From Halictus rubicundus (lineage: Eukaryota; Arthropoda; Insecta; Hymenoptera; Halictidae): a DNA stretch of 64,000 nt. Position 1 is the first letter of the stretch; each line of letters opens with the position of its first letter. Below, piece by piece: positions 1-9,820 of this stretch. Where the stretch lies: contig NW_027488861.1 of assembly GCF_050948215.1 (NCBI RefSeq), forward strand, positions 62,001-126,000, written 5' to 3'. A program made the position numbers and the translations under genes. The notes under the pieces are model-generated. The model worked only from the letters and a program-made list of their open reading frames with translations, had not been told where the DNA came from and did not search any database.

Positions 1-74
1 AAGTTCGGATAAAAGACCGAGCGACGTTGCCAAGTCATAATACTTACGTTGTAATATGCAAGTACGTACTATGG

Positions 75-103
75 TATAGTGACTCCCATTAATATTCAAA
101 CAC
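75..103 (+). repeat. Degenerate Tc1-type inverted-repeat end
   Basis: This short stretch resembles the outer end of the Tc1 element at 6516: both read as a TA followed by a GTGACTCCCAT core, an AATATTC block and CACTA. It is preceded by TA and runs straight into the 35-bp minisatellite. No matching right end was found near 690, so it is either the left end of a decayed Tc1 derivative or of a miniature element that carries the minisatellite inside. Confidence 0.5.
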
Positions 104-107
104 TATT

Positions 108-690
108 TATCAATTAAACGATTGTTTAAACCAATGAATTTGTATTATTTAAACGAATGTTTAAACACATACATGTTCATTATTTAAACGATTGTTTAAG
201 CAAATAGATTTGTATTATTTAAACAGATGTTTACATAGGTAAATGTTTATTATTTAAATGACTGTTTAATAAATGAATTTTTATTATTTAATCAGATCTT
301 TCAACCGATACATTTTTTTATTACTTAAACGATTGTTTAAACAAATAAATTTTTATTATTGAAACAAATGTTTAAACCAATAAATTTTTATTATTTAAAC
401 AATTGTTTAAACAAATAAATTTTTATTATTTAAACAATTGTTTAAACAAATAAATTTTTATTATTTAAACTATTGTTTAAACAAATAAATTTGTATTATT
501 TAAACAATTGTTTAAACAAATACATTTTTATTACTTAAACGGTTGTTTAAACAAATAAATTTTTATTATTTAAACAATTGTTTAAACAAATAAATTTTTA
601 TTATTGAAACAAATGTTTAAACCAATACATTTTTATTACTTAAACGATTGTTTAAACAAACAAATTTTTATTACTTAAACAATTTACGTC
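108..690. repeat. 35-bp palindromic AT-rich minisatellite
   Basis: About 16 tandem units of roughly 35 bp. Each unit carries TTTAAACAATTGTTTAAA, which is its own reverse complement, followed by an ACAAATAAATTTTTATTA-like spacer. Units in the middle (about 360-600) are nearly identical and those at the left edge are more diverged. The palindrome means single strands could fold at every unit. No coding potential. Confidence 0.85.
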
Positions 691-965
691 ACCTTTTGCG
701 GGTTTCACCATCGGTACTCTGCTGGATATTAAGGTATTAAGACAATTTTATAAAGAACTCTTTACATTATGTATAGATACATGTACATAGGCATTGCATG
801 TAATGAATGCATTTTTCTGCCTACGGTTCTGAATTACCGACTCTGTAAAAAATGCAGAAATTTAGAATCAACGACATCGATGATTTAAATTATCTGGAAC
901 AGTACTAAATAAATAACAAGTTAACCATTGAAACAATGAATTAAAGAATTATTACTGAAAATATA
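691..965. other. Unassigned AT-rich DNA
   Basis: Non-repetitive AT-rich sequence between the minisatellite and a CpG-rich block. No ORF or element end recognised. Confidence 0.6.
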
Positions 966-1822
966 TTGTAACAGACCTGGCCGCGCCAGGCCTGTTCCTA
1001 GCCGTGCTCACCCCGAACGCGAACCGCCCCGAACACGACCGACGGATACCGAGATCCGCCGGTACCCGCGAACGCCCCCCGCGAACCGATCTTGGCGGGA
1101 ACCGGAACCCGCCATGATGCGATACCGTCCCGCCGGATGCGTGACGCCACCGGAAAACCGCCCGCGAACCGCACCGCACTGGACCCCTCGCCTAGCAAGA
1201 CGAGAGAGACGAGCCGGAAAACGGCCTCTTTGGGTTTCCGCCGTCATGGCGAATAGACCGTTTTCGTAAAGATCCCTAGCCGCCGATACCGACCGCCCGA
1301 TCCGACAACGGAACCGCTCTACGCGAAGTCCGGAGACTGTAAACCGATTCGAGCCACGCGAGTTTGTGCGAGAAAGTGTTGAACCGTTTTCACCGTATCT
1401 TCGCGATCCGCGAAAACCCGCACACGCCGCCGCGTGCAAGACTGCCTGGAGGTGCCGACCCGAACGCCGAGCAATCGAGGACCGGAACCCGAGTCGCGAC
1501 CGCCGTAAACCGAGACGTGAACGTCGGGACAGTGAGCGATACTCGCAAAACCCGTGTTGCTAATCACCCGTTCCCGACCGCCCGTATCCCGCCGTAACCC
1601 TCGCGTTAGGGTCTCTGCATACTTGCCGGGACCGGAGGGTTTTACGTACGGACTATAGGTCCAAATGCCATGTTACCGATATTCTGTCGAAGCTCGAGCG
1701 CCTTCGTTCCGGCCATTGGACTATTCCCAGAGACCGCCGTTGTCCGGCGGCAGAACAAGCGGCTGATCATTACCACATGGCCTTTCGAGACCGCGTTGAC
1801 AGTTCCCTGCTGTGCGTGACAC
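966..1822 (-). mobile_element. CpG-rich LTR-like block, minus orientation (approximate bounds)
   Basis: The strongly CpG-rich block contrasts with its AT-rich flanks. Read on the minus strand it ends in CTGTTACAATATATT, and the plus-strand block at 3430-3643 ends similarly (CGTTACAATATATT). The two also share an approximately 20-bp exact match (CGGCAAGTATGCAGAGACCC) near 1622-1644 on the minus strand. Two related GC-rich blocks in opposite orientations ending in GTTACA fit LTR remnants of one family; the blocks ending at 24573 and 44702 have the same terminal GTTACA. The left limit is good; the right limit is a guess at a TGT start near 1822. ORFs here have no recognisable product. Confidence 0.4.
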
Positions 1823-3429
1823 AAAAAAAAAAGGTTTCTCGGGGCTCTACAGGTCCTTAGGTAAACTATCGGTATCTCTCCTCTAGAACATTATGGAAAT
1901 AGGAATCGTTCCTACCTCTTCGTGAAACAGCATCACACATCCTTATATATTAACGTAAATTATACATATATTGTAAAAACGAGAATAGTTGTTTTTTTTT
2001 ATAGGAAGTATTCACGTTAGGAAGGGGATCATGCCTTGTGAATTCGATCATTTTTGGGGGACTATGTCTCGACTTTTGATGACATTGAAATGTGTTGCGG
2101 TCCAAGTGACAGTGGAAGAAATCCGAAACAATACACCCAAAAGTGTCCGATATCGTGTGTAATGACTCAATCACATGGTAACTTGTAGAATAAGAAGAAT
2201 TAATTCCACATAAAAATTGCATCGTTTTGTCTTACGACACGAAAAAATGTACATGGAAACTTCTGAATTCTTGTCCATAATGACCTAAAAATGATTAGAT
2301 GGAAGGTTCCCTGGCAGGAATGCGATGGCGTATCTATATCTTGTCCAATGAGACGAGACAGTAGACGTAAACATAGGCGCACGAGTGCGACAGAGTTGAA
2401 GTTACCCTTGCAAGACGATTAGCAAAGGACGCACGCTGGGTGCTTCACTGCCTCGGTCTCGTTGGTCAGAGCATAGGTACGAATGCGCGGCCGATTGGAT
2501 CAGAGTGCAAGGGACAGGCCTCGTTTCACACGTACTTTCGGCTATAGTCGAGATATTGGCTACAGCGGTCACATATACTATGTAGCGTGTGACGTCGAGC
2601 CAAAACACTAGGACTACGGGCGCGGCTGATATGGGCATTGGCGGACCTAACGATAGACCCCCAAAAATGGTGGCACTTAAAAAATGGCGAAATTAAAATG
2701 GGTTTTTTTTTGGTTTTTATTGCGTCGTAAGACCTTACGAACGACGCGACAAGCGTGCGACCAAGGCCAGGTATAACAATTCCCATTGACGACGTACCGA
2801 CCATTGACGTCATAAATCAAAAATCCTTCTGAATGTACCTACCACTTTCGTAATTTTTAAGCCAGCTAAAAGCAGCATATGCTGAACCTTGTACACCGTT
2901 AGCGTACTCAGATTTATAACCGTAGATGCTTGCGAACAAAATGTTGTACTTCCACTTTTCCAATTTTCCACTATTCCCACCACCTTTCGTACACACCTTG
3001 CAACCAATGAATTCTAATCATTTTAAACTTGTTCTCCGGAGTTTTGACTTATATAATCACTTATAAGATATAAGATATAATTTAACTATGCTAAAATTGA
3101 TTTGTGAAGCTGATCTTCATCGTTCCATCGTTAAATTAGATTATAGTTTGAACCATTACTTCTTAACATTACAACTCAGATGAACAATATTCTTTTCTCT
3201 ACTTCGAACATGGATTGTGTGCGGATGCTGTGGTGGCACCGGCGGCCGATGCCACGCGGCCTCTGCCAGTTGGCGGCCGCCGGTGCCGGGCGACCTGTGT
3301 CGGGCGGCCGAAAACGGATGCCCAACGGCTTGCCCAGCTCTCAGCGGATGCATAGGCATCCCCGGGGTGTAGAGGGGAGTAAACTGTTCGGGAGTTAGGT
3401 AGCGAACCCCCGCTGTGTGCGGGTCTTAG
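1823..3429. other. Unassigned non-coding DNA
   Basis: No element or gene recognised. Short ORFs on the minus strand (1950-3007) show no family motif. A GC-rich inverted repeat lies at about 3236-3288, with arms GGCACCGGCGGCC and GGCCGCCGGTGCC. Confidence 0.5.
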
Positions 3430-3643
3430 CTTTTGTTGCGAGCATCTCGAGCGCCTTCTCAGGTTGCTTTTTATGGTTCCGGTGCGTCTGGATTAGAAAA
3501 TCGTGGTAGTATCCATACTAACGTTCGCCTCCGGCAAGTATGCAGAGACCCTTATCCCGCCGCGAACCTTTTCACGGCGAGCCAAATCCGGCCGCGAGGA
3601 ACCGTTGTACGAGATCCGCCGGGAAACGGACTCGTTACAATAT
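3430..3643 (+). mobile_element. LTR-like fragment, plus orientation
   Basis: A CpG-rich fragment related to the minus-strand block at 966-1822. It shares the motif containing CAAGTATGCAGAGACCC and ends in CGTTACAATATATT. Only the 3' part of the presumed LTR is recognisable; the left limit is approximate. Confidence 0.4.
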
Positions 3644-3829
3644 ATTTATGACGACAATTATCAGTGGATAGGCATAATTTTTTAATGAAGTTTACTGCAA
3701 ATTTCATCCTGATATCTCTTACGGTTCAACATTTATTGTAAAATGTCACGAAATTTCTCGACCCAGCACAGTGTCCGGCCGTCCAAGGCTGTGTATCGCG
3801 ATGCAGCATTCGCTTCAGATAATTTTAAT

Positions 3830-3990
3830 TTCGTTAATTTTAAAATGTTCATTTTTTAAAAAACAGGTGTGTAAAGAGGACACTTGGGGCTATATCCTCA
3901 TTTTTTTGCAAATTTTTAAAAAGTTCCCTTCTATGAAAAGATTGCATTTGTTAAAACAACGCACACTTTCAGCCAAAAAGAAAGTAACAC
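3830..3990 (+). repeat. Diverged copy of the repeat at 9325-9460
   Basis: The segment with GGGGCTATATCCTCATT followed by a T-rich stretch, TATGAAAAGATTGCAT and TTGTTAAAACAA matches in order the sequence around 9370-9450. It appears to be one arm of the fold-back repeat seen at 9108-9503. Confidence 0.45.
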
Positions 3991-4557
3991 ATTCGAAAGT
4001 AACCTTCGGCGCGTGGCCGAAGGCGCAAGAAAAAGGCAGCACAACCCAATGATATTATTATTCGATTTGTACCGTGTTTGGGCTTATTTTGTTCAGGAAA
4101 ACATTTTCAATCGGTAGGTAATGATATCATTATGGTAACGTTAATACGAAATAATATTAGATTTAGTTGGTAAACGCCAATACGCTACTGGTTACAATGT
4201 TGCCTCTGATACTGAATCACGACCATATGGAGCGTCGCGTCATGTGCCGCCTGGAGACAACAATGTAAGCGTTTCACCATCACTTATTAATAACAATAAA
4301 ATGTTTGTTACAATTCATAATTCTGCCATGGGAACATTATTAATCGATTGCAAATAGTTTGCTGATGAAAACAAGTCTAAACACGTCACAAATCTGATAA
4401 GTTAGACGGTGCCAGTATTGAAACATTTCCTTCGAAGTTCATCAACGAATTTTATTTCACTAGCTGACCGTTCCATTTCGATTGAGTCCGCTGCCGTACT
4501 AGGGCTGTTACTTTGCTTCGAAGGTCGAAGATTTCTCATAGGTTTCTCGGGTCGCTG
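3991..4557. other. Unassigned non-coding DNA
   Basis: AT-rich, no recognised gene or element. Confidence 0.5.
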
Positions 4558-5090
4558 ATTATAAATCTGATGTCAAAATTACAAAAACCAAAATGGCGGA
4601 TTCAATATGGCGGATGCGTAACCCAAAAAATTATTGGACTTTCTTAAAAATTGGTATTCCTACATTTTTTGGGCCGGCGAATATGAATCTGATGTCAAAA
4701 TTACAAAAACCAAAATGGCGGATTCAATATGGCGGATGCGTAACCAAAAAAATGATTGGTCTTCCTTCAAAATTAGTATTCTCATATTTTTCGGGCTGGC
4801 GAATATGAATCTGATGTTAAAATTGCAAAAAACAAAATGGCAGATTCAATATGGCGGATGCGTAACCAAAAAAATTATTGGACTTTCTCGAAAATTAGTA
4901 TTCCCATATTTTTAGGGCCGACGAATATGAATCTAATGTCAAAATTGTAAAAAAAAAACAAAATGGCGGATTCAATATCGCGGATGCGTAAAAAAAAATG
5001 ATTGGACTTTATGGAAAATTAGTATTCCCACATTTTTCGGGCCGGCGAATATGAATCTGATGTGAAAATTACAAAAAACAAAAATAAAAT
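4558..5090. repeat. ~120-bp tandem repeat array
   Basis: About four and a half units with period near 120 bp. Each unit contains GAATATGAATCTGATGT, an AAAATTACAAAAA block, AAAATGGCGGATTCAATATG, GCGGATGCGTAA and GGGCCGGCGAATATG. Unit starts lie near 4563, 4680, 4800, 4923 and 5047. Short ORFs across the array only reflect the repeat. Confidence 0.85.
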
Positions 5091-6412
5091 TTTTTTTAAA
5101 CAATAAAAAAATTATTGTTTCAAAAGAAATTTTTGTATCAGAAAACTCTATAAGTGGAACCATACAATGCTTATTTAACAAATTTTATTATAACTTCTAA
5201 ATTTCTTGAGGAAACATGCTTGTAACTAGTACCATGACTACCTCTGCGTCACAAAAATGGATCGCACTACGAAAGGGGCACTTTTGGGCAGCTACTTTTT
5301 CAAAATAATGTTAAATAATAGTATCTACTACAAGACTCGACAAGAATCTCCGTGGAATATTGTGGAATATACAACTTTTAGTATACATTTGTAAAATCTG
5401 TGCACTAAGTATTATCGTTCACATCATACATTCCAAACATTAATTAATATAAATCCAATGTTATTATTATGTATAGTATTTACTTCCAGGAACAGCATCC
5501 ATCGTACACGCACAAAAATATATTCAATTTCCGTAAAACTGTAAGTTTGACACCTTTTTTTTCACAACGTAGTTCACCGCACGAAAACTGCGAGACGACT
5601 GTACGAGATATTTGTACTCCAACCATTTAGCAGGTATAGGTAGTAAGACCTTTTTACCTTCGGCTTCTTATACAGTCATTACCTGAGAATCCAATACGGC
5701 AAGAGCCATACCCCTAACGTGAAATTTATTTTTTGCATTTTGGCCACGTTTTGTCGCTTTTGGCCCACAGTGCGCCCGCCCGAATCACGCTGGCTCCTGT
5801 CGACCATCTTCGAGAGAGGGCCCAGTATCAGCCCGCCGAGCACCAGGAGAATCCTCTCCCACAGGACGAGCAGCGTCCACAACACCAAGCCTAAACGACA
5901 CAGCCGGCGAGCGTCAGCCAAAGGGACTGCCTGAAGAGCGTCTGCCGAAGGGGTCTGGTCCGGTGAATGTCAGACATTAAATTACGCGCTTCCGAAAGTC
6001 TCATGTTCCGAGTCAGGCACGGTTATACTCGCCGTGTGGACTCAAAAGCTGAAATTATTATTAACGTCTTGTCCGCGGCCTTGTGATTCGCGCTGCTGCT
6101 CGAATCGAACCGCGGGACGTAACATTTTGTATTTCCGCTCCGCGCAGGTCTGGTTAGTCCTCGTACACATCTGGCAGAGATGTGCACAAATTTATGTAAA
6201 ATTTTGAAATTTAATTTTCAGTTATCATTTATTCGTACTTATTAGATTTATATACATTAGATTTATTAATAATACCATAAACACCAGCACCGCACATAAT
6301 TGGTTACATGAAAAAGACCACATCCATCGGCATCGCAACTCTCTGTTTTTCACACTCTCGTCCGAACATTACTCTCTCACTCAGTTCTCTCTCTCTCACT
6401 CACTCTGCGCGC
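5091..6412. other. Unassigned DNA with one CpG-rich block
   Basis: Mostly AT-rich. A CpG-rich stretch at about 5755-6125 ends in GGACGTAACA, like an LTR end, but no partner end was found. No coding region supported. Confidence 0.4.
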
Positions 6413-6461
6413 GCAATCGCACTCGGCGCGCGCAATCGCACTCGGCGCGCGCAATCGCACG
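6413..6461. repeat. 20-bp GC-rich tandem triplication
   Basis: Three units of about 20 bp built on GCGCGCAATCGCACTCG, just upstream of the Tc1 element. Confidence 0.75.
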
Positions 6462-6515
6462 TGGAAGCATGTATTTATGCATATATTCTAACAGTACTCA
6501 TTTTTCTCAGATATA

Positions 6516-8180
6516 CAGTGACTCCCATAAATATTCGGACACTAGGTACAACTAACTTTATGATTTAATAATTCGTTTGTTGATAAAGCAATAGCCCTGG
6601 AAATTGTTTTTAGCAATAAAACATTTATTAAGGATGATAAACATGTATAATTTATTTGAAAAATATACATACGTTTCATAATAAAAATTATTAAACGAAA
6701 TAATGGACCATTTGTGGCTCACAAAAATATTCGGACACGTATTATATTTCTCTGACAATCGCCTTCTGGGGACGCGATATTCGAAGATCGGGAAAACGTT
6801 TGTTTATAAACAGAATCTCGTGGACCATTAGATGTCCATGCCACCTCACTACTGTCAGTAGTAAACGTGAATTCGTTCAAAATGAGTCGCAAAGGAAAGA
6901 ATACGAGTTTTGATGTGCTACAGCTTGTAATTTTTCATCGAGAAAAAGGAAAAGCCTATCGCGAAATTAGTGCAATGCTTCGTATAAGTAAGAGTACTGC
7001 TGCAGATATCTGTCGACGATTTTATATTGAGAATCGCATTGATTCTATTCCGCAAACTGGAATACCAAGTCTCTTATGTACGAGGGAGAAAAGCAAAATT
7101 ATTCGGAAAGTGAAAAAAAATCCGCGCTTAAGTGCTCCAAAACTAGTTAGTGAACTATTAGGCGAAAGCTCCAAAAATGTTTCAGCCGAAACAGTTCGGA
7201 GAGTGCTGACGCAAGCTGGTTACATTGGAAGAGTAGCTAGAAAGAAACCATTTATCAACGAAAAGAATAGGAATAAACGAAAAACCTTTGCAAGAGAGCT
7301 AATTTCTAAGGATGAGACATGGTGGAAGCATGTCATATTTGCTGATGAAAGCAAATTCAATCTGTACAATTCCGACGGAAGAACTATGGTGCGGCGGAAA
7401 GCGAATAAAGAGTTTAATTTTGAAAATACAAGAGCTACAGTGAAACACGGCGGAGGCAGCGTAATGGTCTGGGGTTGCATTTCGTCATATGGAGTCGGTA
7501 ACCTAGTGTTTATTGACGGTATCATGGACAAAAATCATTATTTAAATATACTCAAAATAATTTAATTCAAAGTGCTGAAAAGATGGGGCTTAATAATACT
7601 TCTAAGTTTTACCAAGACAACGACCCCAAGCACAAGTCACGTATTGTGCAAGAATTTTTATTATACCGCTGCCCCAAAATTCTTCATTCGCCGCCCCAAT
7701 CACCGGACCTTAATCCTATCAAGAATTTATGGGATGAATTGGATAGAAAAATTCGAAAAACCCCAATTACATCGATAGCTGAATTAAAACAAAGACTTGC
7801 AACTGAGCGGTCGAATATAACTGTTGAATATTTTTAAAAAATTACAAACAATATGCCAAACAGGTTAAGACATGTTCTTAAACAAAATGGTTATGCCACG
7901 AAGTATTAAACAAATTTTGTAATGCTAAATTACATTATATAAATTGAAAAATTAATATTGTCCGAATATTTTTGTGAGCCAAAAATGGTACATTATTTCT
8001 TTTACTAATTTTTATTATGGAATTTATGTACATTTTTCAAATAAATTATTTATGTTTATCAACATTAATAGATCTTTTATTGCTAGAAACAATTCCCGGG
8101 ACGATTGCTTTATTAACAAAGGAATTATCAAGTTGTAAAGTTAGTTATAGCTAGTGTCCGAATATTTTTGGGAGTCACTG
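6516..8180 (+). mobile_element. Tc1-family DNA transposon with long IR/DR ends
   Basis: A 1665-bp element flanked by TA on both sides (6514-6515 and 8181-8182), the target duplication of Tc1/mariner elements. The inverted repeats are about 220 bp long (6516-6741 and 7955-8180). Each holds two direct copies of an AAATATTCGGACA motif, one at the tip (near 6530, 8160) and one at the inner edge (near 6725, 7965). This is the IR/DR architecture known from Tc1 relatives such as Sleeping Beauty and Paris/Bari. The arms have diverged by small changes, so the copy is not recent. It encodes one broken transposase. Confidence 0.93.
6882..7837 (+). pseudogene. Tc1 transposase, frameshifted and with a changed catalytic residue
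   Basis: The product would be a DDE transposase that cuts and pastes the surrounding element. The ATG at 6882 (MSRKGKN) is the natural start. The N-terminal third has helix-turn-helix features (YREISAMLRISKSTAADICRR and a second paired-like half to about residue 110). The first catalytic Asp is in VIFADESKF and the HGGGSVMVWGCIS block follows. Reading stops at TAA near 7563, and coding resumes in another frame with the YQDNDPKH motif, so a single-base indel separates the halves. In the last conserved block the sequence reads SPDLNPIKNLWDEL, where the family has Glu before NLW; Lys replaces the third catalytic residue. Stop at 7835-7837. Both defects predict a dead protein. Confidence 0.92.
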
Positions 8181-8182
8181 TA

Positions 8183-8460
8183 TATTCACCACAGTTCATC
8201 CGTAAGATACTCTTCACGATTTGTATTCGTCATCCGTGGTTTATCGAATCTCGAAGTAACGGCGAAGCGCATTCAACGTCTCTAGTGGCGAGAAGTTATT
8301 TGAGAGGCGTTATTCGTAAGATACAGCTGATGATTTTCAGAGTACCTTTGACGATTACAGTGAAATCTCATTGTATGCCAGTGCCAAGCTTGCGTTTCCA
8401 AGCCAATGGAAAACCTCACACCACCGCGGTGAGTGCGGAAGCTCGAGAGCCGTCGCGGCC
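8183..8460. other. Unassigned flank of Tc1
   Basis: No recognisable element; contains short ATTCGTAAGATAC-like direct repeats (near 8199 and 8310). Confidence 0.4.
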
Positions 8461-9010
8461 ACAACATTGTTGGCTATATCGGTGTGAGACCAGAAGACCA
8501 CTACTAATCCAACTACAAAACTTCTTTATTTTTCGTTATTTTTTTATGAAACCTCTGTGGATGGTGCGTACTGTCGGGATAGGTTACGGGTATTAAAGGT
8601 GTACCGCTCGTGGTTCGACTAGACTTTATTCTGCGAGGGACAATACACCCGCGTAGCCCGCGTGTCCGCTCTCGACGAATTCTCTTACAGAACTAACTTA
8701 CGAACTAACTATTCGCTCGCTAACGCATCCTCACAACAATCCCTCTTTCTTCATTCTCACGGTCTGCATTCGCTCTTAACTAAACTAAACACACTCACCC
8801 TACGCGACACTCGACCCAGTCATCTAAACATCCACTCGACGCTCTCGCGCAGCACGCAACCCGATATTCATTCGTACAAACATACTTTCTTAAAACTAAA
8901 CACATGGCGGAGACGTGGCGCCAGCTTGTCGCCGCCACACCTCTACCAACATATTCGTGGCATTTTTCTGATTAGCAAATACTTCCGATGCTACCGGAGA
9001 GTGCCATTCC
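8461..9010 (+). repeat. Interspersed repeat, copy 1, split by a solo LTR
   Basis: Sequence from ACAACATTGTTGGCTATATC through TTTTTTATGAAACC and again from TACCAACATATTCGTGGC matches 42795-42925 closely. In the other copy the two parts are adjacent, so the DNA between them here (8556-8939) is a later insertion. The family itself is not identified. Confidence 0.7.
8556..8939 (+). mobile_element. Solo LTR, 384 bp, with CCTC target duplication
   Basis: The insertion starts TGTGG and ends CCACA, and is flanked by the 4-bp repeat CCTC (8552-8555 and 8940-8943). The uninterrupted copy of the surrounding repeat at 42795-42925 gives the empty site. TG...CA ends with a 4-bp duplication and no internal region fit a solo LTR of a Gypsy-like element. 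No matching internal sequence was found in the window. Confidence 0.8.
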
Positions 9011-9107
9011 TTTCGTGCATAATAAAACACTGACGAATTGACTCTGGAGAATAAGTCGCGACAATTTTACTCTTAAATTGGCACGCATCCTTAGAGTGTA
9101 TGTAGAC

Positions 9108-9503
9108 TAAAAATGTTGTCATTCGAAGAAAATATTTTCCCACAACTTATTTTGCAATTGTTTGAAACAAATGTTCCTGCATTCATGGCAGGAGCATTTT
9201 TAAAAATTTAAGGGAAATGAGGTTTTTTCAAGTGAACGCTGCACCGTGACCTACAGCTTCCGACGGCTGGCGCGCGGTAGAAGCAGCGGCCGGACAGTCT
9301 TACCTACGTGCAGCGTTCACTTAAAATAATTTTAATTCTCAAAAAGGGGTCAGTGAAGGCGACACTTTGCGCTATATCCCCATTCTTTTTCAAATTGTTA
9401 AGAATATTCCTGCCATGAAAATATTGCATCTGTTTCAAGCAATTGCAAAATAAATGGTGAAAAAAACATTTTTTTCAAATGACAACATTTTTAGTATACT
9501 CTC
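9108..9503. repeat. Fold-back (MITE-like) repeat
   Basis: Left arm 9108-9215 and right arm 9385-9503 are imperfect inverted copies: both contain AAAAATGTTGTCATT at the tip, TTATTTTGCAATTG, GAAACA and CATGGCAGGA in order. The centre is GC-richer and itself carries the inverted pair AAGTGAACGCTGCA / TGCAGCGTTCACTT (9230-9327). A related arm occurs at 3830-3990. Confidence 0.7.
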
Positions 9504-9750
9504 TTACGTTATCACTATTGTAGGAATCTTGGCAAATGGGGAGATTAATCTCTTCGAAACACTTTGCTAAATACTAATATATTTAAAGGAATAAACGATA
9601 TACAACGCTGACGCAATTAACAGTCTCTCTTGCAAGGCAGTCGCAACTCTACTCTCCGCGCTCTTCCCGAACATCCACGCTTTATACTCTTTCAACCCCT
9701 TGCATTCATCTCGCTTGCACTCTGTTTCTTGCATCCATCGCTTTCATTCT

Positions 9751-9820
9751 TAAGGCTCGTACAGACCTGAACATTTCGACGAACATTGCGCCGAAATGTT
9801 CAGGTCTGTACGAGGCCTTA
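9751..9820. repeat. Near-perfect 70-bp hairpin palindrome
   Basis: Arms of about 28 bp, TAAGGCTCGTACAGACCTGA... at 9751-9778 and its complement at 9792-9820, differ by one inserted base; the loop is about 13 bp. It could be a tiny non-autonomous transposon or a structured transcript. Confidence 0.85.

Noticed and set aside
108..690. CRISPR-like array
   Set aside because: Units are contiguous with no unique spacers and the DNA is eukaryotic.
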